The notes: generated by a model not told the origin, from the sequence alone. 64,000 bases of DNA from Lachnospiraceae bacterium (GCA_024696945.1 JAILGF010000075.1:1-64000); one strand, 5' to 3'; positions 1 to 8,408 are shown, counted from the first letter of the stretch. Made by a program: numbers and translations.

Positions 1-11
1 TGATTAGCCAT
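1..11 (-). CDS. First codons of a minus-strand gene cut by the window edge
   Basis: Read on the minus strand, positions 24-18 give a perfect Shine-Dalgarno (AGGAGGT). It is followed after six bases by ATG at 11-9 and the codons GCT AAT. Only three full codons are inside the window, so the product cannot be named. The SD quality and spacing make a real divergent gene likely. Confidence 0.5.
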
Positions 12-75
12 GTAATTACCTCCTGCCACCAGGACACTACATTACTAATAATAACATACAATGATTAATCAGAGT

Positions 76-125
76 AAATTCCAGATAAAGCTTTTTCAAA
101 CGAAATTCCAGTCAAACTGGAATTT
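76..125. repeat. AAATTCCAG half-site cluster with a perfect dyad
   Basis: AAATTCCAG occurs at 76-84 and again at 103-111, 27 bp apart. Its exact inverse CTGGAATTT lies at 117-125. The last two form a 9-bp perfect inverted repeat around TCAAA. The cluster lies between the divergent minus-strand start at 11 and the lipoprotein gene at 249. This is a typical position for an operator, but the regulator is unknown. Confidence 0.45.
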
Positions 126-248
126 AAAATGAAAATTAATTGGGTTCTGCGGTTGGTAAAAAAATATGGAACCGATCATATTTCACCTGCGTCTAATCCT
201 CGGAAACACAAAAAACATATAAGTTTGTGGAGTTTTAGGAGGTGTATT

Positions 249-518
249 ATGAAAAAGAGTTTCAGGAAAAGCAAGGTATTTATCGCAGCGCTGATACTTA
301 TGCTATCACTTACCGCATGCGGAGGTGACAAAAAAGGATCGACAGAAAATACAAATACCGCTGTCGAATCGGGCAAAAAAGAGGCTAAATCAGGTACGTT
401 AAAACCCGGAGATGAAGTGCAGGACGGAGACAATATAACACCGAGCGCTAACAAGCAGTTTTTCGGCGGAGCGGAAGTAGGTGATTCCGGTACAGACGAT
501 ACAAAATCTCAGAAATAA
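249..518 (+). CDS. Small secreted lipoprotein, function unknown
   Basis: This is an 89-residue predicted lipoprotein. The ORF track begins at 129, but ATG 249 is preceded by AGGAGGTGT, so 249 is the better start. The first 24 residues are a short basic head, a hydrophobic stretch and a lipobox LTAC, so lipidation on Cys24 and attachment to the outer face of the membrane is expected. The mature part is hydrophilic, rich in Lys, Glu, Thr and Gly, with no recognisable domain. A palindromic repeat follows the stop codon and may end the transcript. No function can be assigned. Confidence 0.75.
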   Translation: MKKSFRKSKVFIAALILMLSLTACGGDKKGSTENTNTAVESGKKEAKSGTLKPGDEVQDGDNITPSANKQFFGGAEVGDSGTDDTKSQK

Positions 519-532
519 CATAATCCCCAATA

Positions 533-606
533 TGTCATCCTGAGTGAAACGAAGGATCTTTTGAAACTAAGATTGTTAAGATCCTTCGCATACGCTCAGG
601 ATGACA
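533..606. repeat. Large palindromic repeat, GTCATCCTGAG type
   Basis: The left arm TGTCATCCTGAG...GAAGGATCTT (533-560) is matched by the inverse at 578-606. The 12-bp outer and 10-bp inner stems are perfect, with a short internal loop and a 17-nt terminal loop. The outer sequence resembles a palindromic element known to recur in intergenic regions of many bacterial genomes. No T-run typical of an intrinsic terminator follows immediately, only a few T residues. Mobility is not shown by this single copy. Confidence 0.7.
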
Positions 607-757
607 TTTTTATATATTAATTAATATTATACAGGATGTTTTTGTTGACGATAAACGTCCTCCATGGATAAATATTAGTAAGGTTAATATTTACAACGCA
701 TGCATATAATGTTAGTATTATTATGCATTAAAATAAGAAATAAAATAGAGGCGGCAT

Positions 758-1051
758 ATGAAAAACAAAGTAATAGTATTATTTTTATTATGTTTTGTTC
801 TGGCTTTTGCCGGGAACGGCTGTATCGGTACACAGTACTCAAAAGAAGATGAACAGGCTACAGAGGAACTCGGAAAAAAGATGATGCAGGAATGGCTGAA
901 CGAAAACATGAAGGGCGAGAAAGTTTCCGATAAAGGAATATCGGCGCTTGCAGAGGGGCTGCTCGGAGGAAATTACTACCTTGCAGCTGTAGGAAAGGAA
1001 ATAATTAATTTCGGCAGTAACAGCAGGCTTACCGTAAGGGAAGAAAGATAA
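758..1051 (+). CDS. Small exported protein, possible lipoprotein
   Basis: This is a 97-residue protein with an N-terminal hydrophobic segment of about 20 residues ending in GNGC. The Cys could be a lipidation site, although the -3/-2 residues fit a lipobox poorly, so cleavage type is uncertain. The mature part is acidic then mixed, probably helical, with no known domain. The start ATG 758 has a GAGGCGG SD. A -10-like TATAAT lies upstream near 706, without a convincing -35. The methyltransferase gene follows after 29 bp in the same direction, so the two may be co-transcribed. Confidence 0.65.
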   Translation: MKNKVIVLFLLCFVLAFAGNGCIGTQYSKEDEQATEELGKKMMQEWLNENMKGEKVSDKGISALAEGLLGGNYYLAAVGKEIINFGSNSRLTVREER

Positions 1052-1080
1052 ATCTATCATTACTGTAATGGGAGAGAACA

Positions 1081-1725
1081 ATGGACCAAATATACAGGGA
1101 AAAGTCATTGGAATACTGGGACGGGATACATAAGGAATACGACAGAGCAAACATAAAGACAGATGACTGGCTGGATAAATTTGACGATATTATAACGGGC
1201 TGCAGGAAGCCGATACTGGATCTGGGATGCGGCAGCGGCAATGATACCCTGTATCTGATAAATAAGGGCAAAAAGGTTATATCCTGTGATCAGTCCCCGA
1301 GTGCGATCCTAAATATCGCTAAAAACTTTCCGGAGGTATATGATGCCAAGTGCTTTAACATGCTTGACGGTCTTCCCTTTGAGGATGAGGCCTTTGAGGT
1401 AGTTATAGCCGACTTGTGCCTGCATTACTTTAAAGAAACGGATACCCGGAACATTTTGGCCGACATCCGAAGAATACTGATACCAGGCGGACATCTGATA
1501 CTGCGTGTAAACTCTGTAAATGATGTGCTTCACGGAGCAGGGCAGGGGAAGGAGATAGAGCACCACGTATTCGAGATGGAAGGAAAGACCATAAAGAGAT
1601 TCTTTAACGAGGAAGACATCAGATATTTCTTCAAAGACTTTGAAATAGAATACCTGAACGAAGAGATTATGACCAGATATAAGCTGGAGAAAAGGCTGTT
1701 CAGGGTATGCGTAAGGAAGAAGTGA
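1081..1725 (+). CDS. Class I SAM-dependent methyltransferase
   Basis: This 214-residue protein has the methyltransferase motif I ILDLGCGSGNDT at about residues 44-55. A following acidic residue (SCDQS) would bind the ribose of SAM, and ADLCLHYF occupies the motif IV position. Length and motif order fit the Methyltransf_11/25 type of small cytoplasmic methyltransferases. The substrate cannot be inferred. ATG 1081 follows GGGAGAG. The gene probably shares a transcript with the small exported protein upstream. No unusual feature was seen. Confidence 0.85.
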   Translation: MDQIYREKSLEYWDGIHKEYDRANIKTDDWLDKFDDIITGCRKPILDLGCGSGNDTLYLINKGKKVISCDQSPSAILNIAKNFPEVYDAKCFNMLDGLPFEDEAFEVVIADLCLHYFKETDTRNILADIRRILIPGGHLILRVNSVNDVLHGAGQGKEIEHHVFEMEGKTIKRFFNEEDIRYFFKDFEIEYLNEEIMTRYKLEKRLFRVCVRKK

Positions 1726-1742
1726 TCATGGACTATGCTTGC

Positions 1743-1771
1743 TTGATTTTTCGACCGAAAAATGTTAATAT
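1743..1771 (+). promoter_or_regulatory. Weak sigma-A-like promoter before the NSS symporter gene
   Basis: TTGATT and TAATAT are separated by 17 bp. Four of six bases match consensus in each box and the spacing is ideal. The site is 35 bp before the symporter start codon. Confidence 0.35.
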
Positions 1772-1805
1772 GGTCAAAGACTAATGATCAAGGACGGATA
1801 AACAA

Positions 1806-3191
1806 ATGTCATCACAAAACCAAGCAAAAACAGATAACCGAGAAAACGGAAAATTCGGATCGAAGATAGGGTTTATCCTGGCTGCGGCAGGATCTGCGGT
1901 AGGACTCGGAAATATCTGGAGATTTCCGTATCTTGCGGCAAAATACGGCGGAGGACTGTTCCTGCTGATCTACATTATACTGGCGGTGACCTTCGGATTT
2001 GCGCTTTTGCTTACCGAAATAGCCATCGGTAGACGTACCGGCAAGAGCGTTATCGGAGCCTACAGCACCATCAATAAGAAGTTCTCATTCCTGGGCTGGC
2101 TGGCAGCACTGGTACCGGTCATCATAACCCCGTATTACTGTGTAATAGGCGGATGGGTGCTGAAGTACCTGTTTACATTTATGACCGGAAACGGAAACGA
2201 TGCGGCAGGTGACGGTTCTTTCTTCTCAGAGTTCATCGGTTCATCGGCACAGCCTACGGTATTCTTTATCATATTCCTTGTAGTGACCGCAGTGGTAGTA
2301 ATGCTCGGAGTAGAAAAAGGAATCGAGAGGATCAGCAAATTCATGATGCCGGTGCTTGTATTGATCACCATAGGCATCGCCATATATACACTTACACTGG
2401 ACGGAGCGGGCGAAGGACTTAAATATTACCTCCTTCCGAATTTCGAAGATTTTTCATTCGGCAAGCTGATGAAAACGGTAGCGGCCGCAATGGGACAGCT
2501 TTTCTACTCAATGTCCATAGCCATGGGAATCATGGTGACCTACGGCTCATACATGCGAAAGCAGGATAACCTCGAACAATGTGTAAGACAGATAGAAGTA
2601 TTTGACACAGGAATCGCAGTACTTGCCGGACTCATTATAGTTCCCGCGGTATTTGTATTCTCCGGAGGTAACGCCGAGGCCCTCAACAAAGGCCCCGGAC
2701 TCATGTTCATCACGCTGCCTAACGTATTTAAATCCATGGCGGGCGGACAGATATTGGGAACGGTTTTCTTTATTCTCGTTGCATTGGCAGCACTTACATC
2801 CTCCATATCGCTCATGGAGACAGTGGTGTCCATCATCATGGAAAAGTTCGGAATACGGCGTATAAAGGCAAGCCTTATAACACTGGCTGCCTGCTTTTTA
2901 CTCGGAATGCTTTCCGTACTCGGATACAGTGCATGGGAAGCTGTGACCATCGTTGGAATGCAATTCCTTGACCTGTTTGATTTCATGAGCAATAACATTA
3001 TGATGCCGGTAGTTGCACTTCTCACCTGTACGCTTATAGGGTGGGTGACAAAACCGACGTATGTCGAAGAAGAAGTACTCGTGAGTGCCGGAAAGTTCCG
3101 CAGCCGTACGCTCCTTTCGGTGATGCTGCGGTATGTGTGTCCGGTATGCATGATAATAATACTTCTTACACCTTTTATTACCGATATCTGA
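1806..3191 (+). CDS. Neurotransmitter:sodium symporter (NSS/SNF) family transporter
   Basis: This 461-residue integral membrane protein has roughly 11-12 hydrophobic segments. It starts with the NSS signature in TM1, GSAVGLGNIWRFPY at about residues 30-43, where the helix is unwound to bind Na+ and substrate in LeuT-like proteins. The second half of TM1 and TM2 (KYGGGLF) also fit. Bacterial NSS members import amino acids or related amines with Na+. The exact substrate is not predictable here. The SD before ATG 1806 is weak (AAGGACG). The Big_2 protein gene follows after 24 bp. Confidence 0.93.
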   Translation: MSSQNQAKTDNRENGKFGSKIGFILAAAGSAVGLGNIWRFPYLAAKYGGGLFLLIYIILAVTFGFALLLTEIAIGRRTGKSVIGAYSTINKKFSFLGWLAALVPVIITPYYCVIGGWVLKYLFTFMTGNGNDAAGDGSFFSEFIGSSAQPTVFFIIFLVVTAVVVMLGVEKGIERISKFMMPVLVLITIGIAIYTLTLDGAGEGLKYYLLPNFEDFSFGKLMKTVAAAMGQLFYSMSIAMGIMVTYGSYMRKQDNLEQCVRQIEVFDTGIAVLAGLIIVPAVFVFSGGNAEALNKGPGLMFITLPNVFKSMAGGQILGTVFFILVALAALTSSISLMETVVSIIMEKFGIRRIKASLITLAACFLLGMLSVLGYSAWEAVTIVGMQFLDLFDFMSNNIMMPVVALLTCTLIGWVTKPTYVEEEVLVSAGKFRSRTLLSVMLRYVCPVCMIIILLTPFITDI

Positions 3192-3215
3192 TAACCGTTT
3201 CAAAGGAGGGAGAAA

Positions 3216-4118
3216 ATGAAGAAGATATTATCATGCTTACTGTTAGCGGTAATGCTGGTTACCGTAGTCGGTATAGTTCCTGTATCGGCCAGATCCAAGA
3301 TAAAACTCAATAAGAAGAAGATCACTTTGGAACTGCGCGAGTCATTCAAATTAAAACTCAAAGGTGTAAAGAGCACAGAAGTGCAGTGGGCGTCAGGAAG
3401 CGTTAACGTAGCCCTGGTCACAAAGAAAGGAAAAGTAACCGCGGTAGGCAAGGGTAAGACAAAAATCTATGCTACCTATAACGGAAAAACATATAAATGT
3501 ACGGTAACCGTGACAGTGCCGGAAGGCGAAAGCCATACGATAAGTGCCGACGAGTATGACATACTTTATTGGGAAGCTTACGAGTTACTTTATGACAAAC
3601 CATGCCCGATAACACTTCCTGCAGAGGAGCAATGGTATATCGCCAGTTACGGCACGAGTAAAGAAACGCGTAACTACTGGTGGAACTCAAGAGAAAGCTA
3701 CTCGGAAGAGGCTATGACCTGGGTTACGACAATGGAATGCTGGGTAACGGAATCTCTTCTTGATTATGAAGATATGTCGGAATGCATATTATTGCTTGAC
3801 AGCCGGGATACCCAAAATTATGAGAGCGTTTTTGCATATTGGAAAGATATGCTTTTTGCCAAAATAAGGATGTCCTCCATGAATTTCGATGACTCGGCAG
3901 AATATCTGGCTGACTCGGCCGAGTATATAGGAGATACAGCAAAGGGTTATCCCATCATCCGGTATTTATGTGAGTACGAAGGACATATAGCTACGGTATA
4001 TATCACCTATAATATCGAAGAATGTGTGCTTCAGAGTTTTGTTCTTGTAAACGGTGAAGGCAGCCGTATGAAACCTGAGATTGAGAAATATCTGGAAGAA
4101 GAGATTATAAATCAGTGA
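3216..4118 (+). CDS. Exported Big_2 (Ig-like) domain protein
   Basis: This is a 300-residue secreted protein. Residues 1-25 form a signal peptide ending PVSA. Residues 30-100 match a bacterial Ig-like Big_2 fold: KKKITLELRESF, then VQWASGSVNVALV, GKVTAVGKGKTKIYA and a final CTVTV strand. The C-terminal 190 residues are Tyr/Glu-rich and unrecognised. Big_2 domains are common in surface proteins of Firmicutes and usually mediate adhesion or act as spacers. AAAGGAGGG precedes ATG 3216. A strong terminator follows at 4137. Confidence 0.8.
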   Translation: MKKILSCLLLAVMLVTVVGIVPVSARSKIKLNKKKITLELRESFKLKLKGVKSTEVQWASGSVNVALVTKKGKVTAVGKGKTKIYATYNGKTYKCTVTVTVPEGESHTISADEYDILYWEAYELLYDKPCPITLPAEEQWYIASYGTSKETRNYWWNSRESYSEEAMTWVTTMECWVTESLLDYEDMSECILLLDSRDTQNYESVFAYWKDMLFAKIRMSSMNFDDSAEYLADSAEYIGDTAKGYPIIRYLCEYEGHIATVYITYNIEECVLQSFVLVNGEGSRMKPEIEKYLEEEIINQ

Positions 4119-4136
4119 AAAACAATAATTGATGCG

Positions 4137-4179
4137 AAGGAGCTTTCCGGGCAGTTTAAAGCCGGGAAGCTCCTTTTTT
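4137..4179 (+). terminator. Intrinsic terminator after the Big_2 gene
   Basis: AAGGAGCTTTCCGG pairs with CCGGGAAGCTCCTT around a ~10-nt loop and is followed by a T-run at 4173-4179. It closes the first transcription unit and marks the left edge of the AT-rich island. Confidence 0.9.
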
Positions 4180-4183
4180 ACCG

Positions 4184-4221
4184 CAAATCACTCCGACAAA
4201 ATGCCACAAATCACTCCGACA
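4184..4221. repeat. 15-bp direct repeat at the island edge
   Basis: CAAATCACTCCGACA occurs at 4184-4198 and 4207-4221, separated by 8 bp. It follows the terminator and precedes the promoter of the decayed gene. No third copy was noticed near the right side of the island, so it is not an obvious attachment site. Confidence 0.6.
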
Positions 4222-4259
4222 GAGCCGTAAAAAAGCCTAAAGTCAGACTCAAAAAAACA

Positions 4260-4288
4260 TTGAATCAAAACCTTAAAAATGTTATAAT
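4260..4288 (+). promoter_or_regulatory. Sigma-A promoter at the start of the accessory island
   Basis: TTGAAT and TATAAT are separated by 17 bp. The -10 is perfect and the -35 matches four of six. Transcription would run through the decayed gene into the small ORF at 4613 and possibly the nuclease gene. Confidence 0.65.
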
Positions 4289-4319
4289 ATTTTTGACTGT
4301 AAACATAACAGTAAAGTGA

Positions 4320-4597
4320 TGGAAAACAAGCATACGGAGAGCGGGAGTATTTTATGTTTCCATACTGGACGGACGCGACTACTTTATTCCTACAATTATC
4401 GAGTGTTCTAAGGATGGTACGGTATTTTACACATATGACGGAATGGAAAAGGCTTGGCCTGATGAAGGAATGGAGCGTTTCTTTAAGAAATTCAAGTAAA
4501 CAAGGCCGAGATGGTGAATATCTATAGAGTGAAAAAGCTTTCCGGGACGGGTGAGCTTGAAATCATAAACTATGGAGTATACGATGACGGCAGTTGA
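4320..4597 (+). pseudogene. Decayed, frameshifted small gene
   Basis: The 494-bp stretch 4119-4612 holds no intact gene, but two coding-like pieces in different frames remain. The frame 4320-4499 reads ...ILDGRDYFIPTIIECSKDG... ending FFKKFK and has no proper start codon. The frame 4511-4597 starts MVNIYRVKKLSG and ends YGVYDDGS. Joining them across one shift near 4490 gives a continuous protein-like sequence of about 90 residues. The promoter upstream is intact. The family is not recognised. Alternatively, the two pieces are separate tiny genes, but the missing start of the first argues for decay. Confidence 0.45.
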
Positions 4598-4612
4598 TAA
4601 AGGCATAGGAAT

Positions 4613-4807
4613 ATGAAAAACATTAATCCATACATGAAAGTACAGATAAAGAACCAGGTACTTGAGGTCGATAATTTTTTAAAACTTCTCAGGGGTGCAG
4701 CAGTCAAAGATGACGGAGTTGTTGATTCCGATGAAGAGAAGATTATAAAGAAAATTGAAAAGGCTTCAAAAAAATACAGAGACTTACTAAAAGAATATTG
4801 TGAATGA
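4613..4807 (+). CDS. Small charged protein, function unknown
   Basis: This 64-residue protein is mostly helical by composition: Lys/Glu-rich, with an acidic DSDEEK segment in the middle and no membrane segment or signal peptide. ATG 4613 follows a modest SD (AGGAAT). It sits just upstream of the GIY-YIG nuclease gene in the same orientation, with 60 bp between them, and shares the AT-rich base composition of the island. It could be a small partner or regulator of the nuclease/helicase pair, but nothing in its sequence shows that. Confidence 0.5.
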   Translation: MKNINPYMKVQIKNQVLEVDNFLKLLRGAAVKDDGVVDSDEEKIIKKIEKASKKYRDLLKEYCE

Positions 4808-4867
4808 TATTAAAAAAACTTTTTTATACTGTGTGTATATTCAAATGAAAAAAATAGAGGTGATAGA

Positions 4868-5779
4868 TTGGGTCTTAAGGCAAAAACTATAAATTTATTG
4901 TTGTATGATGGAAATCTTAATGGAGTCATAAGTATTCAGGATTCAAGTTGGAATTCCGGAGAATTGTATTCCTCCCCTCGGGAATCTGTTGCAGATTTGC
5001 TTAAAAATGGAGCTTGCAGTAAATTTGGGGTTTATCTTTTGTTGTCAGATGACATGGTTTATGTGGGACAAGCATCAGATCTTGCAAAGCGGTTATCGCA
5101 GCATTTGTTAGGTAAAGAATGGTGGCAAAATGCAGTTATTCTTACAACAACTGATGACAGTTTAAATCATTCTGATATTGACTATATTGAGTATGTATTG
5201 ATAGATAAGGCTTTTGCAATAGAAAGACTTGACTGTGATAATAAGAAAAAGGGAAATCCGCCAAAGGTAGATAAATTTAGAAAAGTTATTCTTGATCAAT
5301 ACTTAGAAGAAGCATTATTTGTGATGCAGCTTATTGGAATTAATGTATTTAATGAAGATAAGAAGAGTACGCATAAAGGGTTGATAGATGTAACCAGTGT
5401 TAATGTTAAACTTTCTTTGGGTAAAAGGACCAAAACCGAAGCTATAAAGTATGCTTCAGAAAATGGCGTAAAATTAGCATCAAAAAACACAAGCTATGCT
5501 GTACTTCGTCCTGATAAAGGTTATTTTTGGATTAATCCAAGAATAAAAGTACTTGAAAGTGATTGGAATGTTATTTTAAATGATACTGCCAATTCAGAAC
5601 TGGTTATATTATCTGTTCCAGCAAATACCTTTGATGATGATAATAAATCTAATATGGGGTTGAAAGTTCGTAAAGATAAACCTGATCTTTTGGACATTAA
5701 AATTTCACGTGAAAAACTCACTGATACTGTGAGTGGCTTAAGCTTTTCCAAATATTTACAAACCAAGATTAAGTATTAG
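4868..5779 (+). CDS. GIY-YIG nuclease family protein with probable DUF4357 C-terminus
   Basis: This is a 303-residue protein. Residues about 50-115 show the GIY-YIG fold: GVYLLLS for the GIY strand, VYVGQASDLAKRL for YIG plus the catalytic Arg, and IEYVLID supplying the metal-binding Glu. Residues about 185-260 (TKTEAIKYASENGVKLAS..., then YFWINP) resemble DUF4357, which often follows GIY-YIG domains in restriction-like proteins. The start is TTG 4868 with GAGGTG five bases upstream. There is no nearby in-frame ATG before the domain. The DUF2075 helicase follows after about 100 bp. The pair suggests DNA or RNA cleavage in defence, which is inference. Confidence 0.8.
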   Translation: MGLKAKTINLLLYDGNLNGVISIQDSSWNSGELYSSPRESVADLLKNGACSKFGVYLLLSDDMVYVGQASDLAKRLSQHLLGKEWWQNAVILTTTDDSLNHSDIDYIEYVLIDKAFAIERLDCDNKKKGNPPKVDKFRKVILDQYLEEALFVMQLIGINVFNEDKKSTHKGLIDVTSVNVKLSLGKRTKTEAIKYASENGVKLASKNTSYAVLRPDKGYFWINPRIKVLESDWNVILNDTANSELVILSVPANTFDDDNKSNMGLKVRKDKPDLLDIKISREKLTDTVSGLSFSKYLQTKIKY

Positions 5780-5877
5780 TATAGAAAACATTTATAAATC
5801 TTGATTTGTAAGTAGAGCTTAAGAAATATGCTTAACAGTGTATATTAAGAAACCTTAAATTGAAAGGAACTAGAGAT

Positions 5878-8016
5878 ATGGCGAAAAGCCCAAGATGTCT
5901 ATATGAAAGCGATATTGCGTCATTTCTTAATGAAGATCCGAATTCAATATTTGGGATAATAAATGATAAATACCATGGTTCTGCACTTACTACAACAAGG
6001 GAAGCATGGAAAAATGAAATTGAAATACTTCAGGAGAAGTTAATTCCTTGGAAAGACTCTGGTGGGAAAATAGTATTTGAGTATGATATCCCTCGCTTGG
6101 GTAAAAGAATTGATGTGATATTATTGTTAAGGGGTATTATTTTTTGTTTGGAATTTAAAATTGGTGAGTCAAAAATTTTGGAACCTGATGTAGATCAGGT
6201 TCTTGATTATGCTTTGGATTTGAAAAATTTTCATAAATATAGTCAAGCCAATTTGATTGTACCTATACTTATAGCTACAGAATATAATAGTTGCACAAAA
6301 TTAATTCAGCCTTCGGTATATGATGATAGAGTTGTTAACCCATTAATGACAGGAGTAAAAGGTATATCAGAGATACTGACAGAATTAGTGCAGATGTATC
6401 CTAATGAACCTTCAATCAATCCCGATTGGATTATAAGTCCATATGCACCGACGCCTACAATCATAGAGGCTGCAAGAACTTTGTATGAAAGTCATTCGGT
6501 AGAAGATATTACACGACATGAAGCGGATCAGGTAACTACAGATAATACCATTTCTTATATTTTACAAGTTATTCAAAAAAGTAAAATGAATAGAGAAAAG
6601 AGTATTTGTTTTGTAACCGGAGTTCCTGGGGCTGGAAAAACATTGGTAGGGCTTGATGTAGCGGTAAAACAGACATATCAGGGGTCGGATACCCCTATTG
6701 AAGATGAAGGTGCTGTTTATTTGTCAGGAAATGGCCCCTTAGTAGCAGTTCTTAATGAGGCTCTTGCAAGAGATAATTTCAAGAAATGCAAAGACAGGGG
6801 AGAAAATAAGAAACTATCTGATTCAAGACGAGAAGTTGGTAAATTTATCCAAATCATACATCGATATCGAGACAATATGCTTGCAAAAATCAAGAACCCT
6901 GTTGAAAATGGAGTGCTTGAAATTGATCCCCAAAAAGCAGTTAAAAGTACAGGAGCCGGATATGGCGAGGTTGAGCATGTTGCCATATTTGATGAGGCTC
7001 AACGTTCATGGACACATAGCAGACTTGCTAATTATTTAAAGAGAGGCGGAACTTATGGCAATAAATTAAAGGTACCTAACTTCCCTATGTCAGAAGCAGC
7101 ATTCCTGATATGGTCTCTTGACCAGCGTGAGGACTGGGCAACTATAGTATGTCTTGTTGGAGGAGGGCAGGAGATAAACACCGGCGAAGCGGGTATTACC
7201 GAATGGATTAAAGCCTTAAATGAAAAATTTTCTCATTGGAAAATTTACATTTCTCCCCAGTTATCCGAGCCGGAATATGCAGAGGGTAAAGTTGATGAGT
7301 TGTTAGCAGAAAATAATAATGTTACATACTCAAAGAATTTGCATTTAGGAGTATCATTACGTTCATATAGAGCGGAAAAGCTTTCTGCATTTGTCCATGC
7401 TATTCTCGATGTTGATGAAAGTGCAAAAATATTATATTCAGAAATAAAGAAAAACTATCCCATAGTACTTACAAGAGATATGGAAAAAGCTAGGAGATGG
7501 TTGCATGAAAAAGTTAGAGGGACTGAAAGAACAGGAGTTCTGATTACAAAAGAGTCCGCCAGATATAAACCACTTGGAGTGCATGTACTTGTATCAGATG
7601 ATGAAAATGCTGTTCATTGGTTTCTTGATGATAAGGCAGATACAAGGTCATCAAATTATTTAGAGGATGCCGCAACCGAGATTCAGGTTCAGGGATTGGA
7701 ATTAGATTATACTTGTTTGCTGTGGGATGCTGACATGCGATATGAAAATGGTAAATGGCATTATTATAGATTTAATAGAAGTACAGAATGGAGTGAGTTA
7801 AAGGCTGAAAGTGAGAGCAAACAGGAACAAATGAAATACATGCTGAATGCATATAGAGTTTTGCTTACTCGTGCAAGAGCAGGAATGGTTATATGTGTAC
7901 CTGAAGGTAATGCCCATAAAACAGCCAGTGGATTTTGGGAGGATAGTACACGTCTTCCGGAGTATTATAATGGTACTTATGAATATTTGAAAAGCATGGG
8001 GATGGAAGAAATTTGA
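5878..8016 (+). CDS. DUF2075 (Schlafen group 3-like) helicase with N-terminal nuclease-like segment
   Basis: This is a 712-residue protein. ATG 5878 is chosen over the track's TTG 5860 because AAAGGA lies at proper spacing. Residues about 75-125 read GKRIDVILL...IFCLEFKIGE, the D...ExK arrangement of PD-(D/E)XK nucleases. From about residue 240 there is an SF1-like helicase core: Walker A TGVPGAGKT, DEAQ box AIFDEAQRSW, LVGGGQE, and a C-terminal motif VI LLTRARAGM. This matches DUF2075 helicases (PF09848). Composition is AT-richer than the flanks, as in the nuclease gene before it. It is probably cytoplasmic. The target is unknown; defence or nucleic acid repair are the main options. Confidence 0.85.
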   Translation: MAKSPRCLYESDIASFLNEDPNSIFGIINDKYHGSALTTTREAWKNEIEILQEKLIPWKDSGGKIVFEYDIPRLGKRIDVILLLRGIIFCLEFKIGESKILEPDVDQVLDYALDLKNFHKYSQANLIVPILIATEYNSCTKLIQPSVYDDRVVNPLMTGVKGISEILTELVQMYPNEPSINPDWIISPYAPTPTIIEAARTLYESHSVEDITRHEADQVTTDNTISYILQVIQKSKMNREKSICFVTGVPGAGKTLVGLDVAVKQTYQGSDTPIEDEGAVYLSGNGPLVAVLNEALARDNFKKCKDRGENKKLSDSRREVGKFIQIIHRYRDNMLAKIKNPVENGVLEIDPQKAVKSTGAGYGEVEHVAIFDEAQRSWTHSRLANYLKRGGTYGNKLKVPNFPMSEAAFLIWSLDQREDWATIVCLVGGGQEINTGEAGITEWIKALNEKFSHWKIYISPQLSEPEYAEGKVDELLAENNNVTYSKNLHLGVSLRSYRAEKLSAFVHAILDVDESAKILYSEIKKNYPIVLTRDMEKARRWLHEKVRGTERTGVLITKESARYKPLGVHVLVSDDENAVHWFLDDKADTRSSNYLEDAATEIQVQGLELDYTCLLWDADMRYENGKWHYYRFNRSTEWSELKAESESKQEQMKYMLNAYRVLLTRARAGMVICVPEGNAHKTASGFWEDSTRLPEYYNGTYEYLKSMGMEEI

Positions 8017-8070
8017 CAGAGCAATAACACTTAAAAATAAGAGCTTTATCTATTAATGGAGGCTAAAAAA

Positions 8071-8391
8071 ATGACTTTTGACGAATTATTAAGCAAGGTA
8101 CGAAAAATAGCATCAGAAACGGATATCAGCGGTACTGATTTTCTTGCAGTACAAGTAAATATCACTGAGCCTGACGGAGGCGTCTTTTATGTTGAAGTAA
8201 AAGATGGAAAGGTTAATGTTGAGCCATATGAGTATAATGACAGAAACTGTGCAGTAACAATGAAAATGGCAGATTTCAACAAACTCCTTGATGGTAAGCT
8301 TAATCCTGTTATAGCATTTACAACCGGTAAACTTAAGGTGGACGGGGATGTAGGGAAGGCTCTTGAATTTTCAAAGTTATTAAAGAATTAA
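8071..8391 (+). CDS. SCP2-like small protein
   Basis: This is a 106-residue protein. ATG 8071 has GGAGG eight bases upstream, so the track start 8056 (which contains that SD) is rejected. The C-terminal half (KMADFNKLLDGKLNPVIAF then GKLKVDGDVGKALEF) matches the SCP2 sterol-carrier fold, where the 'tGkikveGD' stretch is typical. Such stand-alone SCP2 proteins bind lipids or acyl groups in the cytoplasm. Their role in Firmicutes is unclear. A paralogue lies at 50931 and is paired there with an AAA ATPase. The Nudix gene follows after 17 bp. Confidence 0.75.
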   Translation: MTFDELLSKVRKIASETDISGTDFLAVQVNITEPDGGVFYVEVKDGKVNVEPYEYNDRNCAVTMKMADFNKLLDGKLNPVIAFTTGKLKVDGDVGKALEFSKLLKN

Positions 8392-8408
8392 AAAGTTGAA
8401 GGATTAGA

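Noticed and set aside
2540-3151. 203-aa minus-strand ORF opposite the NSS symporter
   Set aside because: Ser/Thr/Met-rich composition typical of the complement of membrane protein codons; no start signal.
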